Assembly (NCBI GenBank): GCA_029203125.1
Contig: CP119317.1
Location: forward strand, 1,240,001 to 1,304,000
Source of the DNA: Candidatus Cohnella colombiensis
Lineage (GTDB): Bacteria; Bacillota; Bacilli; Paenibacillales; Paenibacillaceae
DNA length: 64,000 bases
Direction of reading: 5' to 3'
Shown: positions 61,296-64,000 of the stretch, in pieces
How positions within the stretch are numbered: the stretch's first letter is position 1
How the letters are laid out: each line of letters starts with the position of its first letter
Notes under the pieces: generated by a model
The model's database searches: none
Seen by the model: the letters and a program-made list of their open reading frames with translations, nothing else
Told to the model about the DNA's origin: nothing
Made by a program: the position numbers and the translations under genes

Positions 61296-63023
61296 ATGTT
61301 GAAGTTGTTTCGTTACTTGAAGCCTTATCGGTGGCCTGTCATCATGGTTATGGTGTTGGTGCTTCTACAATGTTTATGTGAGCTTTACTTGCCAACATTG
61401 ATGGCTGACATCGTTAACGACGGTGTTGTGAAGGGAAATACGGGTTATATTTGGCAGATTGGTGCGTTTATGATTGGTGTAACTGCTGTAGGTACAGTCG
61501 TATCGATCCTAGCTAGTTATTTGTCGGCACGGATTTCCGCAGGTTTCGGTCGGGATGTGCGCAATAAGACGTTCATACATGTGTCGAATTTCTCATTGCA
61601 GGAATTCGATCAAATCGGGACGGCTTCACTCATTACACGGACGACGAACGATATTACACAAGTGCAGCAAGTGCTTGTCATGATGTTGCGAATGATGGTT
61701 ATGGCACCGATGATGTGTATCGGTGGATTAATTATGGCGGTATCCAAAGACGCGACGCTGTCGCTCATCTTCGTAGCTGCGATTCCGATTTTGGCATTAA
61801 CCATTCTGATCATTGCAGGCAAAGGAATTCCGTACTTCAAAGTGATGCAGAAAAAAATCGACAAGCTCAACCTCGTATTACGTGAAGGCTTGACGGGCAT
61901 GCGCGTTATCCGTTCGTTTAATCGATTCGAACATGAACGCAAGCGGTTTGATGGTGCAAATCGGGATCTAATGAATACGGCTGTTCGCGTCAATCAGATT
62001 ATGGCGTTTATGATGCCTATGATGATGCTGATCCTGAATTTCTCATCTATTGCTATTATATGGTACGGTGGCTTGCGAGTCGGAAGCGGGCATATGCAGG
62101 TCGGTGATTTGATGGCTTTCTTGCAATATGCGATGCAAATTATGTTCTCTCTTATGATGGTGTCGATGATGTTTGTGCTCGTTCCTCGTGGTTCAGCTTC
62201 TGCGGTTCGGATCAATGAGGTGCTGAAGATGGATACTGCGATTAGAGATAATGCTCGTGATACAGTGAACGACTCGGCACGTGGCGAAGTGGAGTTCGAT
62301 CAAGTTTCCTTCCGCTATCCGGGTGCTGAAGCTCCAGCGATTTCTGATATCTCATTCCGAGCGCGTCCTGGAGAAGTGACTGCAATCATCGGAGGTACGG
62401 GTTCAGGGAAGTCAACATTGATCAGCTTAGTTCCCCGTTTCTACGATATTGAAGCGGGAGCTGTGCGTGTCGATGGTATCGATGTGCGCGAATTTTCTAT
62501 TGATCAGCTCAGATCGATGATTGGTCTTGTTCCTCAGAAGGCGTTATTATTCTCAGGCTCTGTTACAGACAACATACGTTATGGTAAGCCTGATGCGACA
62601 GAGGAAGAGGTTCATCACGCTGCACAAATCGCCCAAGCGAGCTCATTCATTGAAGAGATGCCGGAAGGATACGAATCTCCAATTTCACAAGGGGGGATGA
62701 ACGTATCTGGCGGTCAGAAGCAACGTTTGTCCATTGCGCGGGCGCTCATACGTAAACCTCTCATCTATTTGTTTGATGACAGCTTTTCGGCACTAGATTT
62801 TAAGACGGATGCAAAGTTGCGAGCAGCTCTTAAAGATGAAACGAGAGAAGCAACGCTAATTATTGTGGCGCAGCGTGTAAGCACTGTAATGGACGCTGAC
62901 CGGATCGTTGTACTCGAAGAAGGTCGTGTTGCCGGGATCGGAACCCATCGTGAATTAATGGGAAGCTGCAGTATTTATCGCGAGATTGTGGCTTCGCAGC
63001 TGTCAGAGGAGGAAATCGCATGA
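61296..63023 (+). CDS. ABC exporter half-transporter, subunit with degenerate ATP site
   Basis: 575 residues. Six membrane helices (1-310) and a nucleotide-binding domain (335-575). Walker A is GGTGSGKST, the signature VSGGQKQRLSIARAL, and Walker B LIYLFDDSFSALD. The residue after Walker B is Asp in place of the catalytic Glu, and the H-loop reads VAQRVST with Gln for His. Such losses mark the degenerate site of a heterodimeric exporter, and the partner gene overlaps its stop. Probably multidrug or lipid export (YfiB/BmrC-like). Confidence 0.93.
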   Translation: MLKLFRYLKPYRWPVIMVMVLVLLQCLCELYLPTLMADIVNDGVVKGNTGYIWQIGAFMIGVTAVGTVVSILASYLSARISAGFGRDVRNKTFIHVSNFSLQEFDQIGTASLITRTTNDITQVQQVLVMMLRMMVMAPMMCIGGLIMAVSKDATLSLIFVAAIPILALTILIIAGKGIPYFKVMQKKIDKLNLVLREGLTGMRVIRSFNRFEHERKRFDGANRDLMNTAVRVNQIMAFMMPMMMLILNFSSIAIIWYGGLRVGSGHMQVGDLMAFLQYAMQIMFSLMMVSMMFVLVPRGSASAVRINEVLKMDTAIRDNARDTVNDSARGEVEFDQVSFRYPGAEAPAISDISFRARPGEVTAIIGGTGSGKSTLISLVPRFYDIEAGAVRVDGIDVREFSIDQLRSMIGLVPQKALLFSGSVTDNIRYGKPDATEEEVHHAAQIAQASSFIEEMPEGYESPISQGGMNVSGGQKQRLSIARALIRKPLIYLFDDSFSALDFKTDAKLRAALKDETREATLIIVAQRVSTVMDADRIVVLEEGRVAGIGTHRELMGSCSIYREIVASQLSEEEIA

Positions 63024-64000
63024 GTGATCAACGCAATCATGAATCGCAATCTCATAGAGGTCCAGGCAGAGGACCTGGTCCGATGGGTGGCCCGATGGGC
63101 GGTGGCATGGGTGGCATGGGGATGATCGTGCAAAAGCCTAAAGACTTCAAAGGCACCCTACGCAGATTGCTTCGCTATTTGCGACCTCATCGGATGAGAC
63201 TGGGAATTGTTCTATTAACAGCCGTACTTAGCACCGCTTTTGCGATATTTAGTCCGAAAATATTAGGGAACGCTACAACGAAACTATTTGAAGGAATGAT
63301 GGCTAAGTTTAATGGGGTAGCCGGTGCAACGATCGATTACCATAGTATTTGGCAAATCATCGCTTTTCTTGGTGTGCTTTATATGTTTAGTTCTTTGTTC
63401 GCGTACATCCAACAATATTTAATGGCGGGTGTTGCGCAAACAACAGTGTACGATTTGCGTAAGGAAGTGAGCGATAAGCTAGGCAAGCTTCCACTCAAAT
63501 ATTATGACAGTCGGACACATGGGGAAATTTTGAGCCGCGCGGTAAACGATGTGGACAACATCAGCAATACGCTGCAGCAGAGCTTGACGCAATTAATTAC
63601 ATCGCTTATTACCATTATAGGTGTCATCATCATGATGCTGTTCATCAGCCCGCTACTGACCTTAATTTTGTTGTTGACACTGCCGCTTTCCTTGTTCGTT
63701 ATTAAAGGGGTTGCAAGTCGCTCGCAACGTTATTTCAAGACACAGCAAGCAGAGCTAGGAAAGCTGAACGGACATGTGGAAGAGATGTATACAGGGCATA
63801 AAATCGTTAAAGCATTCGGACACGAGGAGCGGTCAGTCGCTCAATTCGATGGGATTAATGAAAAGCTTTATGAATCGGGCTGGAAGGCTCAATTCGTTTC
63901 CGGTAACATTATGCCGCTGATGAACATGGTTAGTAACATCGGTTACGTGTTCATCAGTGTGGTTGGTGGCATTATGGTTACGCGTGCGACAATCTCGATC
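63020..64000 (+). CDS. ABC exporter half-transporter, second subunit (N-terminal part, runs off the window)
   Basis: The first 327 codons are present. ATG at 63020 overlaps the previous stop and has GAGGAGG ahead. An unusual Gly/Met/Pro-rich N-terminus (GPGRGPGPMGGPMGGGMGG) precedes a conventional exporter membrane domain (FKGTLRRLLRYLRPHRMRLG, KLPLKYYDSRTHGEILSRAV). The nucleotide-binding domain is outside the window. It should supply the intact catalytic site for the heterodimer. Confidence 0.92.
   Translation, partial: MSDQRNHESQSHRGPGRGPGPMGGPMGGGMGGMGMIVQKPKDFKGTLRRLLRYLRPHRMRLGIVLLTAVLSTAFAIFSPKILGNATTKLFEGMMAKFNGVAGATIDYHSIWQIIAFLGVLYMFSSLFAYIQQYLMAGVAQTTVYDLRKEVSDKLGKLPLKYYDSRTHGEILSRAVNDVDNISNTLQQSLTQLITSLITIIGVIIMMLFISPLLTLILLLTLPLSLFVIKGVASRSQRYFKTQQAELGKLNGHVEEMYTGHKIVKAFGHEERSVAQFDGINEKLYESGWKAQFVSGNIMPLMNMVSNIGYVFISVVGGIMVTRATISI

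Overview
The window looks like chromosomal DNA of a low-to-mid GC, Gram-positive, endospore-former-type Firmicute, most likely Paenibacillaceae (Paenibacillus/Cohnella-like). The reasons are strong AAGGAGG ribosome binding sites, frequent TTG/GTG starts, the ccpN-yqfL pair, Fur/CcpA/Fnr/CstR-type sites of Bacillales style, SLH and sortase surface proteins, and many plant-polysaccharide enzymes. This assignment is an inference; no rRNA, tRNA or CRISPR array was seen.

Layout. 1-141 is the tail of a class II ribonucleotide reductase. 400-590 is a 51-bp tandem-repeat patch. 645-1385 (minus) holds the wreck of an arsR-coenzyme A disulfide reductase pair. 1431-7732 is a reactive-sulfur (persulfide/sulfite) detoxification cluster: TauE exporter, rhodanese, TusA-rhodanese, rhodanese-persulfide dioxygenase, TusA, DsrE-like protein, a broken rhodanese, an LGT-like membrane protein, CcdA, a ResA-like thioredoxin, and a CstR-type repressor whose probable operators occur three times. 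8440-16152 is a 7.6-kb cassette bounded by a perfect 74-bp direct repeat. It encodes a 2,092-residue secreted GH3 enzyme carrying both a cohesin-like and a dockerin-like domain, and a cohesin-like protein with three SLH repeats, so it looks like a self-contained cell-surface enzyme display system. 16207-20254 is a Fur-boxed EfeO-EfeB-EfeU iron uptake operon. 20275-24305 has DegV and a pncA-nadE-pncB NAD salvage operon. 24467-28908 is a mannan surface module: an NPKTG-anchored CBM35 protein, a GH26 mannanase with a matching CBM, a class B sortase and an SGNH esterase lipoprotein.

29024-35963 carries thymidine kinase, a two-component system, two membrane proteins and an FNT channel-lactate dehydrogenase operon. 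36109-36545 is a large 51-bp repeat array. It is followed by a hemerythrin gene with a textbook Fnr box, an Axe2-like acetyl esterase, an AEC transporter-KDPG aldolase-AraC-GH4 cluster, a two-unit 51-bp repeat, and ccpN-yqfL. 44546-52576 is a LacI/CcpA-controlled disaccharide operon: LacI regulator, binding protein, two permeases and a GH65 phosphorylase fused to beta-phosphoglucomutase. 52629-55809 has a lone LytTR gene, a GH51 arabinofuranosidase and a divergent ArsR-type regulator with an unrecognised extra domain. 55802-58932 has RluA, an AlkD-like protein and FabV. 59058-61039 is a TetR operon with three tandem operators. 61296-64000 is a heterodimeric ABC exporter, the second subunit running off the end.

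Most striking points: (i) the cohesin/dockerin/SLH cassette between direct repeats; (ii) the sortase-B mannan module; (iii) four unrelated-sequence tandem repeats that share the same 51-bp period and a small inverted repeat per unit; (iv) a palindromic element seen once as a simple terminator and once split by a 51-bp array.
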